Assembly: GCA_036268405.1 (NCBI GenBank) | Contig: DATAUF010000165.1 | Location: 1-6,365 of the forward strand | Direction of reading: 5' to 3' | Origin: DASZTV01 sp036268405 | Lineage (GTDB): Bacteria; Actinomycetota; Actinomycetes; JAFAQI01 | DNA length: 6,365 nt | Part shown: positions 1-6,126 of the stretch, one piece after another | How positions within the stretch are numbered: position 1 is the first letter of the stretch | Layout: each line of letters starts with the position of its first letter | Program-made: the position numbers and the translations under genes | Notes under the pieces: generated by a model | Told to the model about the DNA's origin: nothing | What the model saw: the letters and a program-made list of their open reading frames with translations, nothing else | Databases searched by the model: none

Positions 1-2357
1 ACTCGGGCGTGGAACCCGGGTCGCTGCCACAACGCGCTGACGAAGGCGACCGCATCGTCATGCGTTGCCATTGCCGACGCGAGGTCCCCGCGCTGGCCGA
101 ACAGCTCGATCGCGGCACCGCCACTCGTGATCGCGACCAGCCCGTCGAGCTGCCAGCGCGCCCGTAGCCGCGGCATGGCGGCGAGGGCCGCCGTCTCGCC
201 GCGCCCAGCAGCGAGCTCGAGTGCAACCGCGTCGAACAGCGCGGCTGCGATCTCCGGCGGAGTCTGCGCGCCGGCGTCGATGAGCCGCGCGGCCCGCGCC
301 CAGTCGCCCGCGACATGGGCGGCAAACGCGCCGAACAGCACAGCGTCCAGACCGTACGGCGCCCATTTGCGGCCGAGCGCGTTGGCGCGTTGCGCGGCCT
401 CGTCGAACGCCTCCATCGACTCGGTCAGCTGACCCTGACCGAAGTAGAGACTTCCGAGCGTGTAGAGCCCGCGAAGCTCGGCGTACGGCTCGCCGCCGGC
501 CCGCGCCTCCGCGACGGCCGCCTCGACCGCCGCCAGTGCGCTCTTCGCGTCCCCGGACCGCTCGTCGATCTTGGCGAGCAGGATCGTCGAGTCCGACGCG
601 ACCGCGGGAAGGCGCAGCGCGCGCGCCATCGCCAGTGCCTCGCCGGCCCATCGCGCCGCCTCGTCGTCACGCCGGCGGTCGAACGTCGCGCGGGCATGGA
701 CATGCAGGACATGCGCATGCAGCGCGCTCGGCGGCTGGTCGCTCATCAGCCGGACGGCCTCGGTGGTCAGCCCCAGCAGATCGAGGTTGTGGTCCATGAC
801 GAGCGCGGTGGTTGCGAGGCACTGGATCAACCGCGCGCGATCGGTTGGCAGCGCGTCATCGGGCAGCGCCCGCAGCTGGTCATGGGCGAGTGCCACCGCG
901 CGCGCGAGATGCCCGGCGGCCGCGGCGGCGTTGCTCGCCCGCACGACGAGCCCGACCCGGTCGATCGCGTCCATGCCGTCGGCGCTCTCGATCGAGACCT
1001 TCTCGGCGACGACTGCGTCGACCATCAGCTCCAGCGCTCGCTCGTAGTGGCGGATCGCCTCCTCCGGGCCACCGACCGCCATCGCCTCGTTGCCGGCCTG
1101 GACACTCGCCCGCGTGGCGGTGACGAGGTCGTGCGACGCCCAGGCATGCCGAGAGAGCTCCGCGGCCGAGCCTTCGACCGCGCCGCTGGCCAATGCCTCG
1201 GCGTACGCCCCGTGAAGCCGGACGCGTTCTCCCGGCAGCAGGTCCTGGTAGATGGCCTCTGCCAGCAACGCGTGACGGAACGCGTAGTGCTCGCCGTCGG
1301 TCGACACCAGGATGTTGGCCTCGACAGCAGCGCGCAACGCCGCGTCGAGCGCCGCGGCCGACAGCTCGGTGCCGGTCGCGAGCAGCGGGTGAGAGACCTG
1401 CCGCCCGGCGACACTCGCCGCCCGCACCACGAGCCGTCCGTCGTCGCCGACCTGCTCGAGGCGCACCAGCAGCAGGTCGGCGAGGTCGGTGGGCAGCCGG
1501 CCGTCACCGGTCGTTGCGGCGGCGACCAGCTCCTCGATGAAGAACGGGTTGCCTTCGGCGCGTGCCAGGATCTGGCGCAGGTCACGCTCGCCGATCGCGT
1601 CCGGTTGCAACGTCTGGACGAGCGATCGTGCCTCGGTCGTCGTCAGTGGTCCGAGCTGCAGCCGAGCCACCCGCGGCAGCCGTACCCACTCGGCCAACGT
1701 GGCACGAAGTGGGTGGCGCCGATGCAGATCGTCGCTGCGGTAGGTCGTCAGGATCGTGACCGGCGCGTCGAGCCCACGAGTGAACAGCCAGTGCAGCAGG
1801 TCGCGCGTCGACTGGTCGGCCCAATGGACGTCCTCCACGACGAACAGCAGTGGCGCGTCGCCGGCGAGGGCGGTGAGCGTGTCGTGGACCGCTTCGAGCA
1901 ACGCGGCTCGCCGGGTCGGCTCCGAGGACACGTCGGTGTCCGCGAGCATTCGATGGGATGGGTGCAGCCGCTCGATCGCCGGATTCGCCTCAACGAGCGC
2001 GCGCGTCAGATCCGGCCGCTCGGTCGCCAGCCGGCCGAGCGCCTCACTGAACGGCAGGTATGGCGGAGACCCGTCGCCGAAGTCCAGGCAGTGCCCGACC
2101 AGGACCCGCCAGCCCTCCGACAGCGCGCGGGCTGCGAGCTCCTTGCTCAGCCGGGTCTTCCCAGAACCCGCGTCGCCGCCGAGCAGAACGACCGCGCCGG
2201 CGCCCTGAGCCACTGCAGACCCCGCACCGTCGAGTCCGACGAGTGAAGCCAGTTCGGTGAGCTCGTCGACCCTGCCGACGAGCGGCGGGTCCGCCCCTAT
2301 CGCCACACCCCCATCATCGTCGATGGCGGCGACGGGTTTTCCCGCCGCGGCGAGCAC
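1..2357 (-). CDS. Large AAA/P-loop ATPase, LuxR (LAL/MalT-like) type regulator, C-terminus off the left edge
   Basis: The minus-strand frame is open from a stop at 2367-2369 to the window edge, about 785 codons, with no frameshift. Counting from GTG 2357, residues 26-33 read LVGRVDEL, the usual entry to an AAA_16-type domain. Walker A GGDAGSGKT is at 60-68, Walker B LLFVVEDVHWAD at 170-181, AEGNPFFIEEL near 267 and FRHALLAEA near 360. From about residue 430 the protein is Ala/Leu-rich and helical, TPR-like (for example EEAIRHYERALELM). This order is typical of large ATP-binding LuxR-family regulators, which end in a helix-turn-helix domain; that part would lie outside the window, so DNA binding is inferred. 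The start is uncertain. GTG 2357 has a GAGG 13 nt upstream, and GTG 2306 (17 residues shorter, still ahead of LVGR) has no well-spaced ribosome binding site. The ligand and target genes are unknown. An AAA-domain cyclase-type signalling protein is a less likely alternative. Confidence 0.88.
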   Translation of the reverse strand, partial: MLAAAGKPVAAIDDDGGVAIGADPPLVGRVDELTELASLVGLDGAGSAVAQGAGAVVLLGGDAGSGKTRLSKELAARALSEGWRVLVGHCLDFGDGSPPYLPFSEALGRLATERPDLTRALVEANPAIERLHPSHRMLADTDVSSEPTRRAALLEAVHDTLTALAGDAPLLFVVEDVHWADQSTRDLLHWLFTRGLDAPVTILTTYRSDDLHRRHPLRATLAEWVRLPRVARLQLGPLTTTEARSLVQTLQPDAIGERDLRQILARAEGNPFFIEELVAAATTGDGRLPTDLADLLLVRLEQVGDDGRLVVRAASVAGRQVSHPLLATGTELSAAALDAALRAAVEANILVSTDGEHYAFRHALLAEAIYQDLLPGERVRLHGAYAEALASGAVEGSAAELSRHAWASHDLVTATRASVQAGNEAMAVGGPEEAIRHYERALELMVDAVVAEKVSIESADGMDAIDRVGLVVRASNAAAAAGHLARAVALAHDQLRALPDDALPTDRARLIQCLATTALVMDHNLDLLGLTTEAVRLMSDQPPSALHAHVLHVHARATFDRRRDDEAARWAGEALAMARALRLPAVASDSTILLAKIDERSGDAKSALAAVEAAVAEARAGGEPYAELRGLYTLGSLYFGQGQLTESMEAFDEAAQRANALGRKWAPYGLDAVLFGAFAAHVAGDWARAARLIDAGAQTPPEIAAALFDAVALELAAGRGETAALAAMPRLRARWQLDGLVAITSGGAAIELFGQRGDLASAMATHDDAVAFVSALWQRPGFHAR

Positions 2358-2366
2358 CCGTGCGGC

Positions 2367-2615
2367 TCAGCCTCGGCCGACAGCGTGATGTGGGCTCGGT
2401 CGCAGCGCGTGCACCGGCGTGGCAGCGGCGTCTGGGTGAGGGGTCAACAGTGGCGCCGGGTTGGGCCGACGCCCCCGTTGACCCCTCTTCAGCAGCCCGA
2501 CCAGCCGGTTGCGGCGGAGCGGTCGCGACTGCTTTTTCCCGAAGTCCGCCTCAATGCGCCGGCGGCGGTACTCCAGCTCTGCTCCGGCAAAGGCCGGGCT
2601 GACTGATGCCAACAT
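2367..2615 (-). CDS. Possible small basic hypothetical protein (82 aa)
   Basis: I do not recognise this ORF. It is listed because ATG 2615 is preceded by AAGAGGG (2630-2624) with 8 nt spacing, one of the better ribosome binding sites in the window, and because most codons of its first half end in G or C. A TTG nine codons upstream would extend the frame. Residues 1-10 are hydrophobic, residues 12-48 are charged and probably helical (AELEYRRRRIEADFG, then many Arg/Lys), and residues 50-82 are Pro/Ala/His-rich without clear structure. There is no signal peptide or membrane span. The stop lies 9 nt before the GTG proposed for the downstream regulator, so the two could be co-transcribed. The low-complexity C-terminal half and the lack of a recognisable family mean it may be spurious. 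Confidence 0.3.
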   Translation of the reverse strand: MLASVSPAFAGAELEYRRRRIEADFGKKQSRPLRRNRLVGLLKRGQRGRRPNPAPLLTPHPDAAATPVHALRPSPHHAVGRG

Positions 2616-2756
2616 GGGGATCGCCCTCTTCCGCTGTGCCAACCCGCGTCTCGCGGCTTCGTGTACTCACGATGCGCCGCTAAGGAGGGCCCTCACATCA
2701 GTCGGAATCCCTATTTCCGGACAGACCAGGTGCTGGGACGTCTTAGGCCGCCTGAG

Positions 2757-2857
2757 GGAGGCGTCGGACATCCACCCTCCGCGGCTGGGGCAATGTCGCC
2801 GCGCTTTGCGCGGGGCTCGTATGCCCATGCCGCTCCGGGCGGATGTCCGGCGCCTCC
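2757..2857. repeat. Long imperfect inverted repeat, possible terminator or REP/MITE-like element
   Basis: The outer arms 2757-2773 and 2841-2857 pair over 17 positions; the only non-Watson-Crick pair is T2764 with G2850. Inward, in the same register, further pairs occur at 2775-2777/2837-2839, 2781-2785/2829-2833 and 2788-2792/2822-2826. The tip is a perfect hairpin, CCGCGC-TTT-GCGCGG (2799-2813). The whole 101-nt unit can therefore fold into one interrupted stem. It begins two bases beyond the trpG stop codon, which fits an intrinsic terminator for the minus-strand operon, although no T-tract follows. The T-G pair is a wobble only in plus-strand RNA, so a transposed repeat or a plus-strand structured RNA is also possible. 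Confidence 0.6.
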
Positions 2858-2859
2858 AG

Positions 2860-3501
2860 CTATGCGACTGAGGAGCGCTGGCGCTCGAGGCGTTCGGCGA
2901 GCTCGGGGACTCGGTCCCCGGCAGTCCGATCCCCGCATACCGCCAGCCAGTTGGCGAGCATCCGGTGCCCGCCCTGGGTCAGCACCGACTCCGGGTGGAA
3001 CTGCACGCCTTCGACCGGGTGCTCACGGTGCCGCACGCCCATCACGACACCGCCTGCCGTGCGTGCGGTCGCAATCAGCGCCTCAGGTAGCGGCTCGAGC
3101 ACGGTGAGGGAGTGGTAGCGGGTCGCGATGCACGGATCCGGCACTTCGGCGAAGACTCCAGAGCCGTCGTGGAGGACCTCGCTGGTCTTGCCGTGGAGCA
3201 GCTCCGGAGCGCGATCAACCGTGCCGCCGTAGGCGACCCCGATCGCCTGATGGCCGAGGCATACGCCGAAGATCGGCGTCGACGCGCCGTACTCCTTGAT
3301 GATCTCGATGCAGCACCCGGCGTCCTCAGGCCGGCCGGGGCCAGGGGAAAGAAGTACGCCGTCAACCTCACCGAACAGCGGGTCGCCGACCGCGATCGCG
3401 TCGTTGCGGCGTACCTCCACGTCTGCGCCGAGCTGCTGGAGGTACTGCACGAGGTTGAACACGAAGCTGTCGTAGTTGTCGACCACGAGGACCCGGCTCA
3501 C
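2860..3501 (-). CDS. trpG: Aminodeoxychorismate/anthranilate synthase component II (glutamine amidotransferase)
   Basis: This is the class I glutamine amidotransferase subunit that hydrolyses glutamine and channels ammonia to a chorismate-using partner (TrpE for anthranilate, PabB for aminodeoxychorismate). The 213 residues are the normal family length. It opens with VLVVDNYDSFVFNL (residues 4-17), followed by the oxyanion loop SPGPGRPEDAG (52-62) and the nucleophile elbow GVCLGHQ with Cys81. HGKTSE lies at 103-108, and the catalytic His169 and Glu171 are in VQFHPES. All catalytic residues are present. The GTG start overlaps the upstream stop as GTGA and has GAGAGG 9 nt before it. No trpE or pabB partner is in the window, so sequence alone does not say whether it serves tryptophan, folate or both; pabA would be an equally fair symbol. 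The last 23 residues are charged and helical, beyond the core fold. Confidence 0.95.
   Translation of the reverse strand: MSRVLVVDNYDSFVFNLVQYLQQLGADVEVRRNDAIAVGDPLFGEVDGVLLSPGPGRPEDAGCCIEIIKEYGASTPIFGVCLGHQAIGVAYGGTVDRAPELLHGKTSEVLHDGSGVFAEVPDPCIATRYHSLTVLEPLPEALIATARTAGGVVMGVRHREHPVEGVQFHPESVLTQGGHRMLANWLAVCGDRTAGDRVPELAERLERQRSSVA
2904..2920. repeat. Perfect short palindrome inside the trpG 3' end
   Basis: CGGGGAC-TCG-GTCCCCG forms a 7-bp GC-rich hairpin with a 3-nt loop, about 45 bases before the trpG stop codon. It may contribute to RNA structure or 3' stability together with the longer hairpin just downstream. Chance in GC-rich coding sequence is equally plausible. Confidence 0.4.
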
Positions 3502-4724
3502 GGCGCCGAGCCTCTCATCAGGTCACCAGGAGGAGCCACCGCATAAGTGTCTCGGTCGACGATCGAGAACCCACCGGTTGCGTCCATGACCGCGAGCTCG
3601 CCGGTCAGCCACCAGCCGTCGATCGTCGGCGGGGCGACGTCAGCCTCGCGTTGCCAGTAGCCGAGGAACACCTGCGGACCGCTGACCGCGAGCTCTCCGA
3701 TCTCGCCGACCGGCATCGGTTTGCGCGGGTCTTCGGGATCGACGATCCGGGCCGCCGTGCCAGGCAGCGGCCGTCCCACCGAGCCTGGCCCACCCGGACC
3801 GTCCGACGGCCGGCCGAACGCGACTGCGGAGGTCTCGGTCATGCCGTAGAGGTCAGCTGACCCGCCGCCGGTGCCGACATCGGCGTCCGCGGCCTCGTCG
3901 GGAGCTGACTGCGGTACGAGATCCACGCTGCCTCCCAGCAGCATCGTCGGGAGCAGGTATCGCGTCAGACCTTCGACTCTGCAAAGCGGCAGCGCCGCGA
4001 GATCGCCGCCCTCCCCCTGCTCGCCATCGGACATCCAATGCCGGACCTGGTGCGCAGCGGCCACCAGGTTGGCGTGGGAGAGCATCACGGTCTTCGGCTC
4101 GAGCTCTCTCCCGCGGGTGAGCTGAAGGACCGCGACGTCTGCTACCGGCTCGACAGGCGCTTGACGCGCGGGAACGCCGGCACGGATCAGTGCGCGGTAG
4201 TCGAGGACCGCGGGGTCGACGGGCTCCTGCGCCACGAGCCGCCGGCGTCGGGCCCGCGCCGAGGGCGTCGGCAGCTCGATGCGGGCCCGTCCGAAGCTGG
4301 ACAGCCCATCGGCGAGCGACGTTGCGATGACGGACCGCACCAGCGTCGACTCCTGCACGGACAGCACCGCACCGGCGGTCCGATCGAGGCAGACCACGAC
4401 ATTGGCTCCCGTGTTGGTCAGATGCACTGCCAACTCGTCGATCTCCTCGAGCGGGTCGCAGTTGGCGACGACGGCGCCGAGCCGCAGCACCGCAAAGAAG
4501 GCAACGACGTGCTGCGGGCAGTCCGGCAGGACGACTGCGACGCGCGTCATCGGACCCACACCGAGACCGGCGAGCGAGCCGGCGAAGCTGTCGACGGCCG
4601 ACCGCAACGCACGGTAGGTGATGCGGTTGCCGAGGTAGGAGATCGCGGCGGCCTCGGGGCGGGCGCGAGCCGCGTCGTCGATCAAGCGCGTCACCGGAAC
4701 CGGCGCCACCTCGAGGTCCGACAT
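3498..4724 (-). CDS. Degenerate AMP-binding (acyl-CoA synthetase-like) protein, probable pseudoenzyme
   Basis: The protein resembles the N-terminal domain of the ANL superfamily (acyl-CoA synthetases, adenylation domains). Recognisable parts are ISYLGNRITYRALR (28-41), VAVVLPDCPQHVVAFFAVLRLGAVV (within 62-86), MLSHANLVAAAHQ (214-226), LPLCRVEGLT (245-254), YGMTETSA (293-300), GSVGRPLPGT (314-323) and VGEIGELAVSGPQVFLGYW (339-357). Key elements are lost. The P-loop normally like YTSGTTGxPKG reads LTRGRELEPKT (202-212). Only about 20 residues separate GGSVDLVPQ from YGMTE, where active relatives have roughly 80-100. The ribose-binding TGD is TGE (374-376). The chain stops soon after IVDR (388-391), without the C-terminal domain that carries the catalytic lysine. 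Length is 408 against about 500-560. The frame is clean and codon use is normal, so this is not simply a decaying gene. It starts within TGATG, overlapping the upstream stop, without its own ribosome binding site, and ends within GTGA at trpG. Catalysis is unlikely; a binding or scaffold role is a guess. Confidence 0.85.
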   Translation of the reverse strand: MSDLEVAPVPVTRLIDDAARARPEAAAISYLGNRITYRALRSAVDSFAGSLAGLGVGPMTRVAVVLPDCPQHVVAFFAVLRLGAVVANCDPLEEIDELAVHLTNTGANVVVCLDRTAGAVLSVQESTLVRSVIATSLADGLSSFGRARIELPTPSARARRRRLVAQEPVDPAVLDYRALIRAGVPARQAPVEPVADVAVLQLTRGRELEPKTVMLSHANLVAAAHQVRHWMSDGEQGEGGDLAALPLCRVEGLTRYLLPTMLLGGSVDLVPQSAPDEAADADVGTGGGSADLYGMTETSAVAFGRPSDGPGGPGSVGRPLPGTAARIVDPEDPRKPMPVGEIGELAVSGPQVFLGYWQREADVAPPTIDGWWLTGELAVMDATGGFSIVDRDTYAVAPPGDLMRGSAP

Positions 4725-4927
4725 CAGTCGGGTACGGCGGAGGCGGTTGCGGCAGGCTGCGGTGGCGTTGGGCCGTCGACCGTGACGTGGTTGAACGGAA
4801 GCTTCGGACCCGCCCAGGGAAACACGATCAGGAAGAGCAGCGCGAGGACCGCGACCAGTAGGACGAGGACGCCGAACAACTTCCCGGGGATTCCGCCCGG
4901 CATGGTGCGCCAGATCCAGACGTACAC
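4724..4927 (-). CDS. Small single-pass membrane protein of unknown function
   Basis: This 67-residue protein has a short basic N-terminus (MYVWIWRTMPGGIPGK), one hydrophobic helix at about residues 17-38 and a Pro/Ala-rich tail (DGPTPPQPAATASAVPD). The positive N-terminal side suggests N-in, with the tail outside the membrane. Its GTG start lies one base after the sortase stop and is served by AAGGG with 8 nt spacing inside the sortase gene. Its stop overlaps the next start. Short membrane proteins next to actinobacterial class E sortases are common, so it may act with the sortase. It has no LPXTG/LAXTG-like signal and therefore does not look like a sortase substrate. Function unknown. Confidence 0.8.
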   Translation of the reverse strand: MYVWIWRTMPGGIPGKLFGVLVLLVAVLALLFLIVFPWAGPKLPFNHVTVDGPTPPQPAATASAVPD

Positions 4928-4928
4928 C

Positions 4929-5684
4929 TCAGGCGCCCTTCAGCTGGTAGCCGGCCAGCGCTTTGGGCAGACCGGCGGACTTCGGCGCAGAGTCGGTCAA
5001 CAGCGCATGAACCACGATCCGCTGGGCGGCGGAGTAGCGCGGGTTGCACGAGGTGAACGTCAGGATTCGTTGCGTCCCGGCGAGGGAGGGATCCGACTGG
5101 TCGGGCACCGCGTAGGCAACTGCGATGTCGCTGGGCGAGACGATCTCGGAGTAGCGCGCCGTCGTGCCCGGAATGTTCTCGACGGTGTAGGTCAGCCACC
5201 GGGTCCGCGTCTCCAGCACGATCGGGTCACCCGAGCGCAGCCGGTTGATCGAGTAGAAGGGATGCAGGTACGTGGTCCGATGGCCGGCGACGGCAAAGTT
5301 GCCGACCTGACCGGGCATCGCGGTACCGGGGTAGTGGCCGGGACCCTTGATCAGGTCGGCAGTCGAAGTGCCCTGCACGATGACGAAGGCGTACTTCGGG
5401 CCGAATCGCGGGATTCGCAGGATCGCGATTCCGGAGCCGAGCGGCGGGTCCGCGATCGTCACGCCGTGCGCCCACTCGTGGCGCAGCGTGGTGATCAGCT
5501 GGTGCTGGTCGCGCTTCGTGGTGAAGCCGGTCCACCACAGCTCGTAGACCACGAAGAGCAAGATCACCAGCCCTGCGGTGACGAACAACTGGCCGGTTCC
5601 GCGTACCACGGTGCGCCAGTGGCCGGTGGGGAGACGGTGGTTCGTCCCGTGGCGGCCACCGGTGGGTGCCACCGTCGTGTCCAC
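4929..5684 (-). CDS. Class E sortase
   Basis: Sortases are membrane-anchored cysteine transpeptidases that cut a C-terminal sorting signal and attach the protein to the cell wall; actinobacterial class E enzymes typically recognise LAXTG-type signals. The 251-residue protein has an N-terminal cytoplasmic stretch, one membrane anchor at about 31-51 (FVTAGLVILLFVVYELWW) and an extracytoplasmic sortase barrel. The catalytic triad is visible: His135 in AVAGHRTTYL, Cys213 in LTFTSCNPRYSAAQR and Arg222 at the end of that motif. The first codon is GTG 5684. An in-frame TAG lies only three codons upstream and no other start lies between. There is no convincing ribosome binding site, but a -10-like TAGCGT ends 6 nt before the GTG, so the message may be leaderless. 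It is the first gene of a coupled four-gene operon and is divergent from crgA. No sorting-signal substrate is encoded in the window. Confidence 0.93.
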   Translation of the reverse strand: MDTTVAPTGGRHGTNHRLPTGHWRTVVRGTGQLFVTAGLVILLFVVYELWWTGFTTKRDQHQLITTLRHEWAHGVTIADPPLGSGIAILRIPRFGPKYAFVIVQGTSTADLIKGPGHYPGTAMPGQVGNFAVAGHRTTYLHPFYSINRLRSGDPIVLETRTRWLTYTVENIPGTTARYSEIVSPSDIAVAYAVPDQSDPSLAGTQRILTFTSCNPRYSAAQRIVVHALLTDSAPKSAGLPKALAGYQLKGA

Positions 5685-5689
5685 GCCAC

Positions 5690-5696
5690 TACGCTA
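5690..5696. promoter_or_regulatory. Symmetric -10-like element, possible divergent promoter for sortase and crgA
   Basis: TACGCTA on the plus strand reads TAGCGTA on the minus strand, so each strand holds a TAnnnT hexamer, the form common in actinobacterial -10 boxes. On the minus strand TAGCGT (5696-5691) ends 6 nt before the sortase GTG, which would place transcription start at or next to the start codon. On the plus strand TACGCT (5690-5695) would give crgA a leader of about 55 nt. I see no good -35 hexamer for either direction. Confidence 0.4.
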
Positions 5697-5757
5697 GACG
5701 GCGAAGCCAGCACCGAGCCGCCATCGAGCGGCTGCACCGCCAGAGAGGGAGAGGTCC

Positions 5758-6006
5758 GTGCCCAAGTCGCGCGTTCGCGCCAAGGCGGTCTACACGCCTC
5801 CGCCAACCCGGTCGACGAAGAAGCGGGTCAGCCCGCCCTGGGTGGGCGCGACGATGCTCGGCTGCTTCCTGATCGGGATCATCTGGCTGGTGCTCTTCTA
5901 CGTGACCGGTGGCTCCTTGCCGGTAAAGGCGTTCTCGAACTGGAACCTGCTGATCGGCTTCAGCTTCATCATCGCCGGCTTCGGCGTCTCGACCCAGTGG
6001 CGTTAG
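5758..6006 (+). CDS. crgA: Cell division protein CrgA
   Basis: CrgA is a small actinobacterial membrane protein of the divisome. In mycobacteria it contacts FtsZ, FtsQ, FtsI and related proteins, and in Streptomyces it affects septation in aerial hyphae. The 82 residues fit the family (roughly 80-95). The layout is a basic cytoplasmic N-terminus (PKSRVRAKAVYTPPPTRSTKKR), a first membrane helix at about 29-50, a short external loop (GGSLPVKAFSNWN) and a second helix at about 63-78 ending in GVSTQWR. The PPW before helix 1 and the closing helix with FGVSTQWR look characteristic. GTG 5758 is preceded by the purine-rich GGGAGAGG with the right spacing. It is divergent from the sortase operon and appears monocistronic, with a small hairpin 45 bases after its stop. 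Confidence 0.95.
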   Translation: MPKSRVRAKAVYTPPPTRSTKKRVSPPWVGATMLGCFLIGIIWLVLFYVTGGSLPVKAFSNWNLLIGFSFIIAGFGVSTQWR

Positions 6007-6050
6007 CCGCCGAGAGATCGCGTGGAGATTCGCGCACAACAGCCGCGTAG

Positions 6051-6064
6051 TCACACTGCTGTGA
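6051..6064 (+). terminator. Short hairpin after crgA, weak terminator candidate
   Basis: TCACA-CTGC-TGTGA forms a 5-bp stem with a 4-nt loop followed by TTTG, 45 bases downstream of the crgA stop. The stem is short and the T-run minimal, so intrinsic termination is only possible. The arms are in the opposite order to a CRP-type site (TGTGA-N6-TCACA). Confidence 0.25.
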
Positions 6065-6065
6065 T

Positions 6066-6097
6066 TTGCCCACAGGGTCCATCCACAATGTGGATAG
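6066..6097. promoter_or_regulatory. Cluster of three DnaA-box-like 9-mers, including a palindrome
   Basis: TTGCCCACA (6066-6074, plus) differs at one base from the actinobacterial DnaA-box form TTGTCCACA. CCATCCACA (6079-6087, plus) matches TTATCCACA at 7 of 9 bases. TGTGGATAG (6089-6097) is CTATCCACA on the minus strand, 8 of 9. The last two create the perfect inverted repeat ATCCACA-A-TGTGGAT (6081-6095). The spacer is visibly less GC-rich than the flanking genes. crgA is oriC-proximal in several actinobacteria, which makes DnaA binding plausible. The palindrome could instead be an operator for the downstream gene. Confidence 0.4.
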
Positions 6098-6126
6098 ACC
6101 CGTTGTGCCCCGATGCCGGCTAACTC

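Larger units (their letters stand above)
2358..2859. other. Intergenic stretch between the regulator and trpG
   Basis: About 500 bases separate the regulator start from the trpG stop. Besides the possible ORF at 2367-2615 and the long inverted repeat at 2757-2857, three short inverted repeats are visible. They are CCGCG-TCT-CGCGG (2644-2656), the palindrome GAGGGCCCTC (2685-2694) and CGGAA-N7-TTCCG (2703-2719). The last two lie upstream of the possible small ORF and could be operator-like, but nothing identifies a regulator. I see no tRNA, rRNA, CRISPR or transposase gene. In relatives with the canonical gene order a Ser/Thr kinase gene often lies near trpG; no trace of one is visible here. 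Confidence 0.6.

Noticed and set aside
315..2246. 643-codon plus-strand open frame opposite the regulator
   Set aside because: It is exactly antisense to a frame with clear Walker A, Walker B and other family motifs. Its product is an Arg/Gln/Val-rich string with no domain, as expected when GC-rich codons suppress stops on the opposite strand.
2661..3107. 148-codon plus-strand frame starting GTG near the AAGGAGGG at 2683
   Set aside because: The AAGGAGGG lies inside the frame rather than before its start, no ATG or GTG follows at proper spacing, and the frame runs antisense into the secure trpG gene. It also crosses the long inverted repeat.
3498..4724. Reading the AMP-binding gene as a frameshifted pseudogene
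   Set aside because: The altered P-loop aligns with the normal motif without a gap, the downstream motifs are in the same frame, and start and stop codons interlock with both neighbours. Substitution and internal deletion fit better than frameshift decay.
4038..6050. 670-codon plus-strand open frame spanning the sortase operon and crgA
   Set aside because: It runs antisense to three well-supported genes and overlaps crgA in another frame. It shows no recognisable domain and is compositionally biased (Arg, Gly, Asp, His).
6051..6064. CRP-like operator after crgA
   Set aside because: The half-sites are in the inverted order (TCACA first, TGTGA second) with a 4-nt gap, which is a hairpin, not a TGTGA-N6-TCACA site.
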